Origin: Chrysomallon squamiferum
Taxonomy: Eukaryota > Mollusca > Gastropoda > Neomphalida > Peltospiridae
Direction: 5' to 3'
DNA: 64,000 nucleotides
Assembly (NCBI GenBank): GCA_012295275.1
Contig: CM022670.1
Location: 10,796,583-10,860,582 of the forward strand
Part shown: one piece after another, positions 12,094 to 25,583 of the stretch
How positions within the stretch are numbered: the stretch's first letter is position 1
How the letters are laid out: every line of letters begins with the position of its first letter
Program-made: the position numbers and the translations under genes
Notes under the pieces: model-generated
The model's input: the letters and a program-made list of their open reading frames with translations, nothing else
The model's database searches: none
Told to the model about the DNA's origin: nothing

Positions 12094-15000
12094 GTTTGTT
12101 TAGTTTGTTTTATGTAGTAACATACCAGTAGATGTATATTTAAAATTCATTAAAATCTATATTAATATTATTACCGACCTTTTTTTTTTTTTTTTTTTTT
12201 ATTATTTTTTTTTTTTTTATTATTGTTATTTTAAAACAATAAAATAAAATAATTTCATTATACATGATCCATAAATTAACTTTATAATAAAATAAAGAAA
12301 AAGAAAACCCACAGCAACAAAGGAATCTTTTGAACTTGGTCCTCCCAGCCCTTAATATTTTATTCCTTTCAGCCACCAGCAAATAATTGTAAAGAAAAAT
12401 ATTTTTATAAAAATCATTGGCAATTCTCAGATATGCTTGAAGCTGATAAGTTATAAAAAAAACACTTTTTGTTTTGTTTTTGCCATAGACATAGGTATAT
12501 ATATTTGAGAAACCAACCTTTATCAAATCAGTTGAATTTAACTGATGACACAGGCAATGGATCCTTGATGTAGTCTTATTCCACAAGGTATCAGGAACAG
12601 AACTTGATCTGCTACTAGTAATAGATTCACTTACAGGATAAGTGCAGTCTAAACCTAATTCATCCTACTGCAAACTATCATTCTGTAGACTGCAGTGTTT
12701 GTTGTCCTTCGGAAATGCTATTTTCAAAAGTCTTTTCATGTTAGAGGTTAATATGAAAAAAAAATAATAGTAATAATACCTCTAATCCCAGGCACAGTCA
12801 TTATAGTAAGTTACAACTAGAAATGTAATATGTTTTCTTATCTATTTTTTCCCACTCCCATTTCAGTGTTCAGACTGCCAGTCTAATGTAAGATGTCTAA
12901 ATACCAGGATCTGTTGGATTTGATAATCTTTTATAAGTTTTATTAATTAATATTGATATTAATAATAGCATCTCAAAGTTCTATTATCATTTTACACCAT
13001 CAAATCAAACTGAACACATCATCTTAAGAATATTTGAAAAGTTAACAAAATTAGGTTAATTATAAACTAATTTAAAACACAAATTTAAAAAAAAAAGAAA
13101 GAAAATTACCCCCAAAAAACCAAACCAATATTTTACACAATGTATGTATTGCTAATGAAATAGTTTATGAATTCATTACACTTTCTGATGTACTGAACCT
13201 GAAGGTGAGAATGTGCTTACCAAACCATCATAATTTAATGTTATGAATTATTTAAAGAGTGTTTACATCCTACTAACTTATTCTTTTATCTGTCAATATA
13301 ACAGTACGTGATACTGTGGTATATTATAACCATTGTCATTACTTATCACTGTGTTTGACATCTCATGGTATTCAGCTTGTCGGGAGAAAAATAAAATCTA
13401 TAATAATACTTAATGTTGGTACTCTTCAGTTGGAAGTGATAGTTACATTTACAAACAACATCATTTTAATAATAAAAATTGTAAGAGCAGCAGCAGCAGT
13501 AGTATATTAAATAAATCTGATTTCTTATATAACATATTGGGAAATAATATAGAACAATTTAGAAATTCTCAACTTACCAGTCTAATGTAAAAAAAATGGC
13601 AGCAAATTATTGTATATTTTAATAACTATACTGTGTGCCTAGTGTGAAATAGTAGGACAACAGTAAAGTTTATAATCAAGTGTGAAGTTAGGGCAAGATG
13701 TAGTTGTTCAATTTGTCACAGCGAAAGGCAAAGCCCATTTTACCAAAGGCTGTGGTAATGTTCCTCTGTTTATGGAAAGGAAAAGTTCCTTGTTGCTTAC
13801 TTTAAAAAAAAGAAAAGAAAGTATACAAATGTTTAAAAAAAATGCTGTAATGTGGTCTCTTTCAAAACATCACTGAACAAAAACTATAATATGTAACAGG
13901 TAATAATTAATATTAAAATATGTATGTGTGTAGTTAATGCAAATATTTATAAATTTATTTCATTATACATAATACCTACCTACCTATGTGCATATATTAA
14001 AACAAACTCCTTATGCACACAGATGTTTTATAACTGTTTAATAGTCAAATACTTATTTTTCAGTTTGGTTTTAATGACAGCTGTGTTTCTTCAGCTGACA
14101 ATTTCTTTGTCAGTAATTCAGTTGTTATTTATCTTCACTGGGTGTTGTTGAATTAAATGCCATTCTAATGAAATTAATTTTAATTTTTTTTTAACTGTAA
14201 ATTACAGTTTTTATTGATTATTTATTTAAATATTGTTTTCATTATTTATTTTCTCTAGTATTTATCTGGGTTTTATTCTGCTAGACTGCAAAAAAAACAA
14301 AAGCATAAGGATTATTTCATTTTATTTATTTATTTTTCAAAGCAGCAAATTGTTTACTGTTCATAGTATCTTGCTTCAGAACAGTGTATTGCTAATTTTA
14401 TTAGTGTGGAAATCATGTTTCACTTGCAGAGCGAGAATCCTCAAACCTACGATGAAATGGTTGAAGTTTTAATGATTTGCCTCCGACGTCTGTGTGAACG
14501 AAAACAGAAAGAACACATCCACATTTCTGAGGGCGGAAAAAGCATGAAGTCTGAGGTAAGAGCTTCAGTTAACTGTTAACCTTTTTGTCAGAATAAGTTA
14601 CATTGTGTTCTCGTTACTACTGAAATATTTCTTCAGTTTTTTAATTCTTTGAGATTTTGTTTGGTGTTCTGGTAATCAGAAAAAATATACAATTTTGTGC
14701 AAGTGTGTGTGATTATGTATATATGTATATATGTGTATGTATGTATGTTGGTATATATATGTACATGCATGTATGTATGTATGTATAAGTTGGTACATGT
14801 ATATTTCTATATGTATATACATGTATGTATCTATGTATATGTTCATACATGTATGTATCTATATGTATGTACATGTACCTGTGTGTGTGTTGGTGTGGGT
14901 GTGGGTGTGGGTGTGGGTGTGGGTGTGTGGGTGTGTGGGTACAGGAAATAACTGGTTACTATCTTAAGATATAAACCTTATCCCATGAAGGTGAGAATGC

Positions 15001-17786
15001 AGAATTGCAACAAGCCTATGCTGAGCTGCATTCAGCATTAAACCTAATCAGTATAAACCTATTAAGACAGTCACCAGTTATTCCCTAGTATACACAGACC
15101 TAAATAATAAAAATATTAAATCAAATTAACTGTTTAATTTTTCAACTCACAACTCTAGAATAGTTGTTTCACACATTGTTTTTGTTGTTGTCGCCTACTA
15201 AAACTATACATCAACACAAAATAGTTTTTAAGTAACAACAGTTTATTCTCTACTTGTTAAATGAATACTGTTTTCAAAATAATCTTTCAAAACTAGCAAT
15301 TAAATTTTACAGAAGTAACTGAACAATATAATGTAGTTAAATAATGAGTAATTTATTGAAGTCAGTAAATTTTTTTTTTAATCAAAAAGCTTAATTTTGG
15401 GTTAGTGCCCAAAAATAAAGAAATTCATCTAGTCATCTTTTGCTGCTTCTGCCTATAGTGACTGCAGAATAAATACACGTGTATAATATTTTCATTTACA
15501 ACACAGCTTATTCTGTTCTGCTTAATTTATAATTTATAATTTATATTTATTTTATTCCATTTTATTAGAAAATCATTTATTTTTTTCTATTCATTACACT
15601 TATACAGGCAGTTAAAACACATTTGCATATATACAATTATTATATACTTTTTTTTTTTTTTTTTTTTTTGCATTTTATTTAAATATAATTGGTTATGTTA
15701 ATTTATGCACATTGACTTCTTCTACACTGTGGTCATTAGTGTAAAAATACTGTGTAAATATATTTATAAATATATTCAGTGGAAGTGTTTCAGTGTGCCA
15801 ATGGGTGTCTGGTTGGTGTAAGTAAGTGAGTAGCTTGAATGGATATGTGAGTGGGTATGTGAGTTGGTGGGTGGTTTTAGGTTCGAGTAGATGAGTGGTC
15901 TTGGGTAGGTGAGTATGTGGGTGGTTTTGGGTAGGTGAGTATGTGGGTGGTTTTTGGTAGGTGAGTGGGTGCGTGGTTTGGATGGGTTAGTTCAGTAAGT
16001 GGGTGAATGGGTATTTGGAAAAGGTAAGGTAGATGGATCCTTTGGGTGTGTATGTATACTTAAGTTTGGATGGTTGAAGAGAAAAAGATGGTGAAAGTAT
16101 ATATCTTTAGTTGAGAGAGAGAGGGGGAACAAATGGACAGGAAAAGATAGGAAGGGTTAGAGAGAGGGAGGGAGGGAGGAGGTAGGGAAGGAAAGAAAGT
16201 CAATAACGAATACAAGTGAGTGGGAGAGAATTTTCTCCTTGATCTTGATTTAATATTTTTATACTGTTTCTGTTCACTTGGATCTGTTTTTGGTAAACAT
16301 AATTGCTTGGTTTTAATGAGGTCATGCCACGCACACTGGAAACAAAGGAAATTGGTTCCATTAATTATATTTTATAGGTTTATCTAATGTGGGAGTTGTA
16401 ATTTGAACTTATAACTGATCACTGTTCTCTGATGTTCTTAGAATCAGGCATATTACAGAATTCAGATTTTATTATTACATTTACATGTTCTTCACTGCTG
16501 TTCTTTTTTAACAAACTGTCAAAAAATGTTCTTCTTTCCACATTAATTTTTCTGATGATGCTATTAAAAGGTTCATATAAATTCTCAGATATTTCAATGG
16601 ATAACTATTTCTCATTTCTAAAATTGATCTGCTATCTAAATTGAGTATCTGGCAAGTCAAAAAAGGAAAAATGGTTTGAAAAGTATGAAAAGCTTTAATA
16701 CAACTTTTCTTCTTAATTATTACTAATTTTTTATTTTATTTTATTTTTTTACTTTTTCAGTTTAATATTATGGATAATGACAGGAACTTGATGTTCAAAT
16801 TTGACAGCTTCCGAAACAGAGCCAAGAAAAGCCTGACAAATTCCTTTGAAAGTCTACTCAGGGTAAGATTAATGCTTTTAAATACCATTATTAATTTCAG
16901 TCTTCTTAGGAATATGTGACAGCTTATCAAAGACTTGAGTTAATGTTTTGCTGTGTGTTTAAAGACGAAGGCATTTACTGTGGAATAACATCAGTGGATT
17001 TCTTTTCACATCATCTGTAACACTGATAATTGTTAACATCAAAATACATTGAAATATAAATGAACATGGTTTTATCTGTTTGCAAGGCAGGTAAGGTAGT
17101 TTAAGTATCATGGATTGATTAAGTTTCTTTTATATATATTTTTTAATTTTTAATTTTTATTTATTTATTCATTTATTTATTATTATTATTTTTATTTTTT
17201 CAGGGCAGAAAAAAAGAAGATTCTACAGACAGTTATCGACCTCGAAGTGGAACAAGTGAAAGTGAAAGTAGTTGGTCCAAATCTGTGGTTAGTCAGTAAA
17301 CTAATTCTAGATCTGGGTACGGGTGTTGCTGTGGGTGTGGCTGTGGGTGTGGCTGTGTGTAGGTACGTGTGCGAGAGCATATTTATAGAGATTACATATA
17401 CACAGATGGTCCACTATCTGAAATCTTGAAAACTTCTGTGACAATAATTTTTACTGTTTCTGCAGGACTCACAGCTGTCAACCCCAGATGCCTCGCCCCT
17501 TTCATCCCCAGTGGTGAAGGAGTTCACCCCTCAGTTTCCTAGTCCCCCGCGCTCGCCTGAAGGTCATCGCAAACGCAGTTCCACTGTTGGTGCTATTCCC
17601 GACCCCTCCATCACAGCCAGTCGCAGAAGTCTTGGTCAGCGGCGTCAGACTGAGGCGCGCCTCTCCACAGACAACCAGAACAACAACAACCACCGTCGCA
17701 GCCCTCTGAAAAACATGTACTTACGTTTTTTTTAAAATAGCCACTCAAAGTTTTATTTCATAAAAAAACAGAAGCCAGATTTAGTA

Positions 17787-17872
<86 letters not shown>

Positions 17873-20815
17873 AACAAGAATGCAACAAAAATTCAGAGAA
17901 AAATGAGCAGTATACATATCTATATCTATGCTGTCTGATAAATTTTAAAAGATTTTGAGATTTATTAACAGCATGGTCTAAAAATTAATTATGTCCAGAT
18001 TTTCTGTTAAAAACAGATTATTTTTATTTTGTTTCCAGGTTCATCTTGGCTGGTTGTCCCAGTCCAAATATTCCTAATGACCCCTGCATTTCCCCTATGG
18101 AGGAGCTGACACTGTTGGAGACGCCCAAGAGAAAGAGTTCATGGCGACAGGCAATCTTCAACAAAGTTGTCACACCCATACAGATCTCAGAACATGACTC
18201 ATTTTCCCGTACGTTTTAACAATATTTACTAAATATCAAATTAAAATAACCACAATGTAGTAAAATGCATATTAATTATTAGACAGAATACTTGCAAATA
18301 ATCTTTTATTGTTTGTCTTACATGACAAGTTTGTGAGCATGCATACATATACACACAACTCGGATGTAAATCATTAAGTTATATCTGACTTGAGAATTCT
18401 TCACTGTATTAGTAATAGAAAATTTTAAATCTACTCAAAATACAAAACATTTTAAGGTTTTTGCAGGAGGAAAATAAACAAGAATGTATTGATAAAAGGT
18501 AAACAATTATTTCAGAAAATTATTTAATGAGTAAAAAAAAATGGATAAGATATTAAAATAATAAAATAATGTTGTAAATTATTGACGTGCATCTGGTTTA
18601 TTTCCTTTTTTCATTTGTTCAGAAGATGCTGACACTGATAGAAGTAAGAGAAAAGAAAAATTAACCCCTTTTCAGCTAAGATGCCTGTGGAAAAAAGCCA
18701 TTTTAGAAACACTGCTTCTTATCAGAATGGAGCGAGAGAATCACAATTTACAAGGTTTGTTGTTCACTTGCTAATCCTACTGCTTTTTCAGTAGTAATAG
18801 GATAAAGTTTATGATATTTACTCTTGATTGAAGGACATTTTTATATTTATAAATGCTTGATCGTTTTATGTAAATCACTTTCTCTTGTTACTATGAAACA
18901 CTGATTTTGAATTTAGTACAGCTTTGATTTAGTTATCTTTTGTCCAGGGAGTATCAAGGTTTACTAAAAACATCAAAAGAAACGGAAACATAAAAGTGTA
19001 TTTGAATTGAAGATTTTGGTTGTTTATGAGGTGTCTAGATTTTCTTACACAACTTTCACAAGAAATATTGGCAATATTGTGGAGTAATATTGAAATGTTG
19101 TAGTTCAGTTAATATATTAAATGTTAGATTCAATTACAGCTTGTCTGATGAACAAACTAATCATTTCATTGGAGATGTTATCTGTCTTAACTAGGTGATA
19201 CTTATATGTAGTTAAATTGGTAATATTAAACTTGTTTTGAAATTAATAGAGAAAAATAACAATGATAACAGTGTCTTTTATCCTTTATAATATATCACAC
19301 GTGAATAATAAAAATAATGTGTTAATAATAATAATACATTTCTTAATAACTTGCTTGAGAATATATCTCTTAGATGATAAGGAAAAGCCGATTTTCTTAC
19401 ATTTTGGTTTCACATTTTCAGGTACTTAATGAACTAATTACTTTATAAGCTTTGTTGAGATAAACATTGAATTCCTGTTTTTGAAATTGACATTTGAGAA
19501 GCAAAACACTTTATTTACAGCAGTTTAAGATAAACAAATATTGATGTGTGAAAATGATGGTGCAACCAAACAGCTGAAATTCTGTGTTTATTACTTTTTC
19601 TTGTGATTGTTTCATTTGTTTCTGGATACCAGTTTGTCACTGAGTTAAACATGTCTTGATGAATTAATTCTTGTGTTCATGTTACATATTGCTAACAGTT
19701 CTATACAGCTGTTGTCTGCAGGTTTGCCTTATGTTATACCTCAGTTCCACACAACTGCTTTGTTAATGCACATATTACCTGGATGTCACCCTCTTTGAAG
19801 GTCTAAAATTACAGGTCTATTTCTTCCAATAATTAAAAAAATATTAAAAATATTTAAAAAAAAGAAAAAACAGCAAAAAAATAAATAAATAAAAAAAATG
19901 TATATATATATAGTCAGATCAGGGGAAAAAAAAAAAATCATATATATTAAAGAAAATTATATTCTGTTGATATCATTAAACAAAATAAACTTTAGGTTTT
20001 ATCAGTTGATAAACTGCTGTGAGATATCAAGTGAACAAAAAGAAAAGCATTGAATTTTAACACCTCATATCTCAATCAAATTTTGATTTTGGTTTACCCC
20101 ATACAAAACCTTCCAGGGACAGTAACTTGAAATATTGTCCAATAAAGGACAGTGTCCATGTCTTTAATAAAATGTTTTACAAAGATTCAAAAGGTGGTTT
20201 TTGACATACAAAATGTTAAGTTTAGTGCATATTCTTGGCTGGAGGGTAGGGCTTTGATACCTGTAATCATTAGTATTCATCAGGCTTTGATATATATCTC
20301 AAGTCAGATTTTATTTTATCACGGCTTTTATGTTTCGATACATGTATCTTTAGACTTAAGTTAATCTGATTTGCTTTTAGTCCATATATATTTAGATATT
20401 TACATGTTTTTCTTTTTTATGAAGTAGCTTTAATATGTGTATCTTTAGAATTCTTTTTATTGAGTTTTGCACACATCTTTTCAGCTGGTTCAGCCACACC
20501 AGGTACACCTTTCTAGAACTGTAGACAGTTTTAACATCATGGTGATGGGTTACGTTATAGCAGTTAATTCATGCATTAAGCTGTCACAGCATGGCTTTTT
20601 ATTGCTTCATTTTTTGGAATATAATAAACCGTATTATTTTATTTATCAATTTTTTATTTTTTTATTTTTTTTTTTTAATCTGAAGATGATTCAACTTAAC
20701 CACTGCTGATCAGGCATCATCAAAAGGCTTAGCATAATTTCTAATTTCCATATTATTAATTTGACAGTATAGTACTGATTAAATAATCAGACAGATACAT
20801 GTATATTTTATTTTA

Positions 20816-20846
<31 letters not shown>

Positions 20847-20858
20847 TTATATTAAGTC

Positions 20859-20944
<86 letters not shown>

Positions 20945-23900
20945 GCAGAAAAATTGCTTGTTAGCCATATTTCAGAAACACCAGATCAGTTGTGGTCAGC
21001 CTGTAAGTAAATACATAATTATGTAAGATCTGTTAATATCATGATTTAGCTTATCAACATCAAAGTTAACATGGCTGGAAGAAATAACTGGTGATAATGA
21101 TAAATTATTCTGCTTGCTTGCTCATGTATTCCATAGTCATTAACAATTAATTTGTAGCCAGTCAAATATTAAACAGTATATATTAAAAATAATTTAATTT
21201 GTAAAAGAGGTTTGACCCAATATGTTCTTTACAAGTATGTTGAAAGTTAATGAAAACTTGACAGTGATTGTGAAAATGCAGCAATATTGGCTGAATTTGA
21301 ATTTGAATGTATGTGTGATTTGTTATTGATTTGTAACCATAAATTTTATTTAGATGACCTGACCATTTCTGTTAAATATCTTGGTTCATTTTTTTTATTT
21401 TCTTTAAATCTTTCTTTTTGAAAAGTTTTTAAAACGTTTATTTTTCATAATTTTTGAATATTTCTATCTCTACCTCTTTTTTTTTTTCCTCTTCTTTATT
21501 ATAATTTAAATTTTCTATCATGATTTTTTAATAATATTTTCCTCTGTTAGCAATATACATACACACACTTTGGACATCAAAAGGGACATTGGTGACATTG
21601 GGGGAATCCATTGAATGGGTTACATGATAAAATGTAATCCAGCAGAATGTTAATCTTAATACTAATCTTGACTAATAAAACAGGTTAAGCATAACAGTTC
21701 TGGCATTGGTAAATGTATGTCATAGTCTGCAATATATTACACTGTTGAGAGAAAATGTTAGGTAAATATACATTTCATGTTTGTAAGTATAGTTTCTCTG
21801 CCCTGTGTGTTCATAAAAAATATATTGACTGAGATATAATCATTATATATATTGTATCTATGAAAAAAAAAAAAAAAAAAATCTGTGGTAAATATGAAAT
21901 CCAAATTTGTTATTGTTTCTTTAATTTGTAATGGGAAATATATTTTTTTAAAAGCCAAAACATTTTATGTGATTATGTATGTTTCATCAAGTTGGTATAT
22001 TTTATATTAATGTTTTGTTTTTTTACTGAATTGAAAAGAAAAAAGAAAGAAAAAGAAACATGGGTATAGTTTGAAACAGTGATTAAAAAAAATGTTTCGC
22101 TTGTTTTTATTTATTTATTTATTCATTTTCACGCAGTAACATTAATAGTGCACATGGGGATGTAATTAGTTACAGGATCAGTATCACTTTGTGCTCTTTT
22201 ATGTTTATTTTAGTCTAATCCTTGCCCAAATTGTAGTTTTTTTAAAACATTACTGTATGTCCTGTTTCTTACTCCATCGACACTGATGTTTGTAAGTTAC
22301 AGCTGAATTCTGAATTCTGAATTCTCATGTTTTGAAGTGAGCCAAGTAATAATTAATGTATGTAGTGTGTCTGCACAATGATATTTAACTAGGAACTTTA
22401 TCTTAATACGGGGCTGTTTCTTATGCAGTGGCCCTCATGTTAACTCAGATGTTTTACATAATTGTTCTTTTTTAACTGATTCTCAGTAAACTCTGATGTA
22501 GTAATAGGATAATTGAATTTGTCTAAGTGCTAGGCTTTGTTTTCTTACTGTATGTCTGTTATATAGATAATGTTTTACCTCAGTGTTATTAATCATCTTA
22601 AACCTGGTACTTTGTCTTAACACTAGACTGTGTTGCCGAATGGCTGTTATTTAGATAATACTGAGTATTAATAATCATATTAAACTTGGTACTTTGTCTT
22701 AATGCTTCTTCTTGCCAAATGGCTCTGCTATTTAGATAATGCTTTCAACTGAGTATTAACAATCATATTAAACTATTTTAATGCTAGGCTAGTTGTTACT
22801 GAATCCTCTGCTATTTAGATAATGTTTTGAACTGAGTATTAACAATCATATTAAACTAGGTACTTTGTCTTAATGCTAGGCTATTTCGTTCTGTATGGAT
22901 CACATTCAGTAGTGTTGTTCAAAGGTAAGCAAAATGTTAATTAGGTTTGGTGTCTCCATTTGTTTACCTTTCATATTAATAGTTCCTTGGTTGAGTTTAG
23001 AATGTACAATTTTAAAATGTACATGTAAATAAAAATTTCTTTTGCTTTTTTTAACCTGTCTTCCTTTTAATATATCATTTTTCAAACTTCTATCATTTTT
23101 AATTGTAGAATATTACTTTTTAAACATTTTTGTGTCAGTTTTTAATTTTAATTTCTTTTTCATTTCTATATTTTTAGCTTATTACAATACATGTAGTTAG
23201 CTGAATAGAATTTTCTGAATGTTTCAAGAATAAATTTTAATATGTGACTTCAAAAATAGCTTTAAATTGTATTAATAATAGTAGTAAAATTCACTGAAGT
23301 CAAATTTTATTGTATTTGTTTGAAACATTAATGTTTAGCCATATTTTGCATTAAGTGACTGAAAACATTTAAACACACTATGCAAACAAATGTACAAACA
23401 AACATACACACCTACCCATACATCTACCCACACATATACACCCACACACAAATAACTGTTAGACACAGCATTAAAACTGAAACGATGCAAGATTGACTAA
23501 ACTGCTCTTAATTACATTATTTTCATTTATGCTGCAAATTGTGATGCAATATATATATATTTTTAAAAGTTACAGTTACTATGAAATATAAAGACAAGGT
23601 GGTTGTTGTAAGCTATGTGTTCTGTATGTAGACTCATTCTTGGAATAGATGTAGCTTAGAAAATCTAACTTCAGTCAAAGATTTTTTTTTTTTTTTTTTC
23701 TCACTTCTTTAAAAATGTTTTCAGGTAGTAACCTCCCTTGGTGATAGCTCTTATCTGCTTGTTCAGGATTTTTCTTTTCTGTTAACCATTTGTTGTCCCA
23801 GATTTGTCTTATCTGTTGTCATAGAAATGTGCGCCTCTTCAATTATTAATTACTGTTTTATTTGACACAATATTTTAATCCAGACTAATTTAGTAATTCA

Positions 23901-25552
23901 TCCGTTAATGTTTTTGATATATACATGGTAATAAGTACAATTCTTTATTGTCTTCAGAAATTACACATCTTAAATGTTAAGGAATTTTCTCATATTTGTT
24001 AGAATTGTTATTACTACTATTACATTCATTATTACTATTAACATTGTACTGTTGTTGTTATTATTATTAATATTATTATATTTACATTGATACTGCTATT
24101 AGTTTTATAATCATTATTATTACAACTGTTGTTATTCATGTTAATATTTTTACGTACAAAACATTTTATCACATTATTTAACTGATTCCATTTTATTTTT
24201 AAAACATTTAATATTAATCATCTGGAGTTTTAATGCATTATTATTATTATGATGATGATGATGATGATAATGTTTATTATTATTATTATTATTATTTGAT
24301 TTTTATTTTTATTTTGTTTTTGTTTTTTTTTTTTTTTTCATTTTATGTATTGACAGGCTGATATTATTTACTTTTAAAAATAAAAATAAAAATAATAAAA
24401 AATATAATAATAAAAATGAATGGGTAATTAATTCCTGTTCGTTATCTTGTGTTATTTAAAACTGTTTGAATACTGCAGCTCGCCAGGATGCTATAGAACA
24501 GCAGCGCAGGAAGACTGACTATCAGGAGATAACTCCATGTCTGAAAGAGGTAACCAAAACATGGGACGAGCTCTTGAATGTACCTCAGCGTGACCAGACT
24601 AAGATTTCAAGTAAAACCATTGAAGAGTGCGTGAAAAAGGGTAAGAAAATGACCTAAATAGATTATTATACAAGTTAATGTCTATTAATGTATGCTTACA
24701 GTAATTTAGAACATGTTTAAAGCAGATTACTGTTTTTAATATAAATTATATAGTAATTTAGAACATGCACCAATTTAGATTGTTTTTAAAATATTAATTT
24801 AGATTATATTTTTAATATAAAATTATCATAATTTAGTACATGTGCTCTGATACAGATTACTGTTTTTAATATGTTACAGTGTTCTGGAAGATACCTTGAT
24901 TTAGAGTATTACATTTTTAACATGAATTATAGTAATTAAGAACATACATTTTTTATTTATATTACTGTTTTTAAAATAATAATTTAGAAGACATTTTAAA
25001 TTACATTTTTAATATTAAGTTGTAACAATATTGGCCATTTCACAGTTTGTATTAACCAAACTAGTGAAAATACATTCAAGCTCTTTTCAAAGCGCTGAAC
25101 TTAATACAAACTTATGTACCACAAGAAGCTGCAAAAATAAATTCAATAAATAAAATTTTCTGCATAAAACAACAATTTCACCTTGAATTCTCTATTTACT
25201 ACATACTGAATCTGGTGATTGTAGAACAGAAATTGTTAATGTAACTGATTTCAATGTCAGGAGTTCCGCGGTGTTACAGAGGAGAGATCTGGAAGCTGCT
25301 GATAGAACAGCACAAACTGAACAACCCGATGTCAGAATCGGAGGCGATTCCTGAAACACCATACAGCGACCTGCTGAGACAGCTCACCACCCACCAGCAC
25401 GCCATTCTCATTGATCTCGGTATGTTCACCATCAAACACGTTCTTTAGTTTTATAAGCCTCGTTTCTCAATCTTATTTGTGTGTTTAAAACTCTTCTTCA
25501 GTTTCATACATCTTGGTGTTTCATTTCATTAATTTTGTTTCATTCATTTAAT

Positions 25553-25583
<31 letters not shown>

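Larger units (their letters stand above)
18755..24478 (+). other. Large RabGAP intron (5.7 kb)
   Basis: Separates the DUF3350 exon from the first exon of the TBC half. It contains the compound microsatellite at 20820-20942, an approximately 85-bp tandem array at 22370-22890 and TTA/ATG trinucleotide runs near 24050 and 24240-24295. No coding exon was supported on either strand. Confidence 0.75.

Noticed and set aside
12140-12586. 148-codon minus-strand frame inside a RabGAP intron
   Set aside because: Low-complexity Lys/Ile/Phe sequence ending in a poly-Lys run from a poly-T tract. No domain, no splice support.
14697-14967. Tyr/Val/Cys-rich open frames
   Set aside because: Translations of TATG/TGTA and GTGTGG repeats.
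15870-15890. GGTTCGAGT word, considered as a tRNA T-loop
   Set aside because: No matching acceptor, D-arm or anticodon arm around it; it belongs to the GT-rich repeat.
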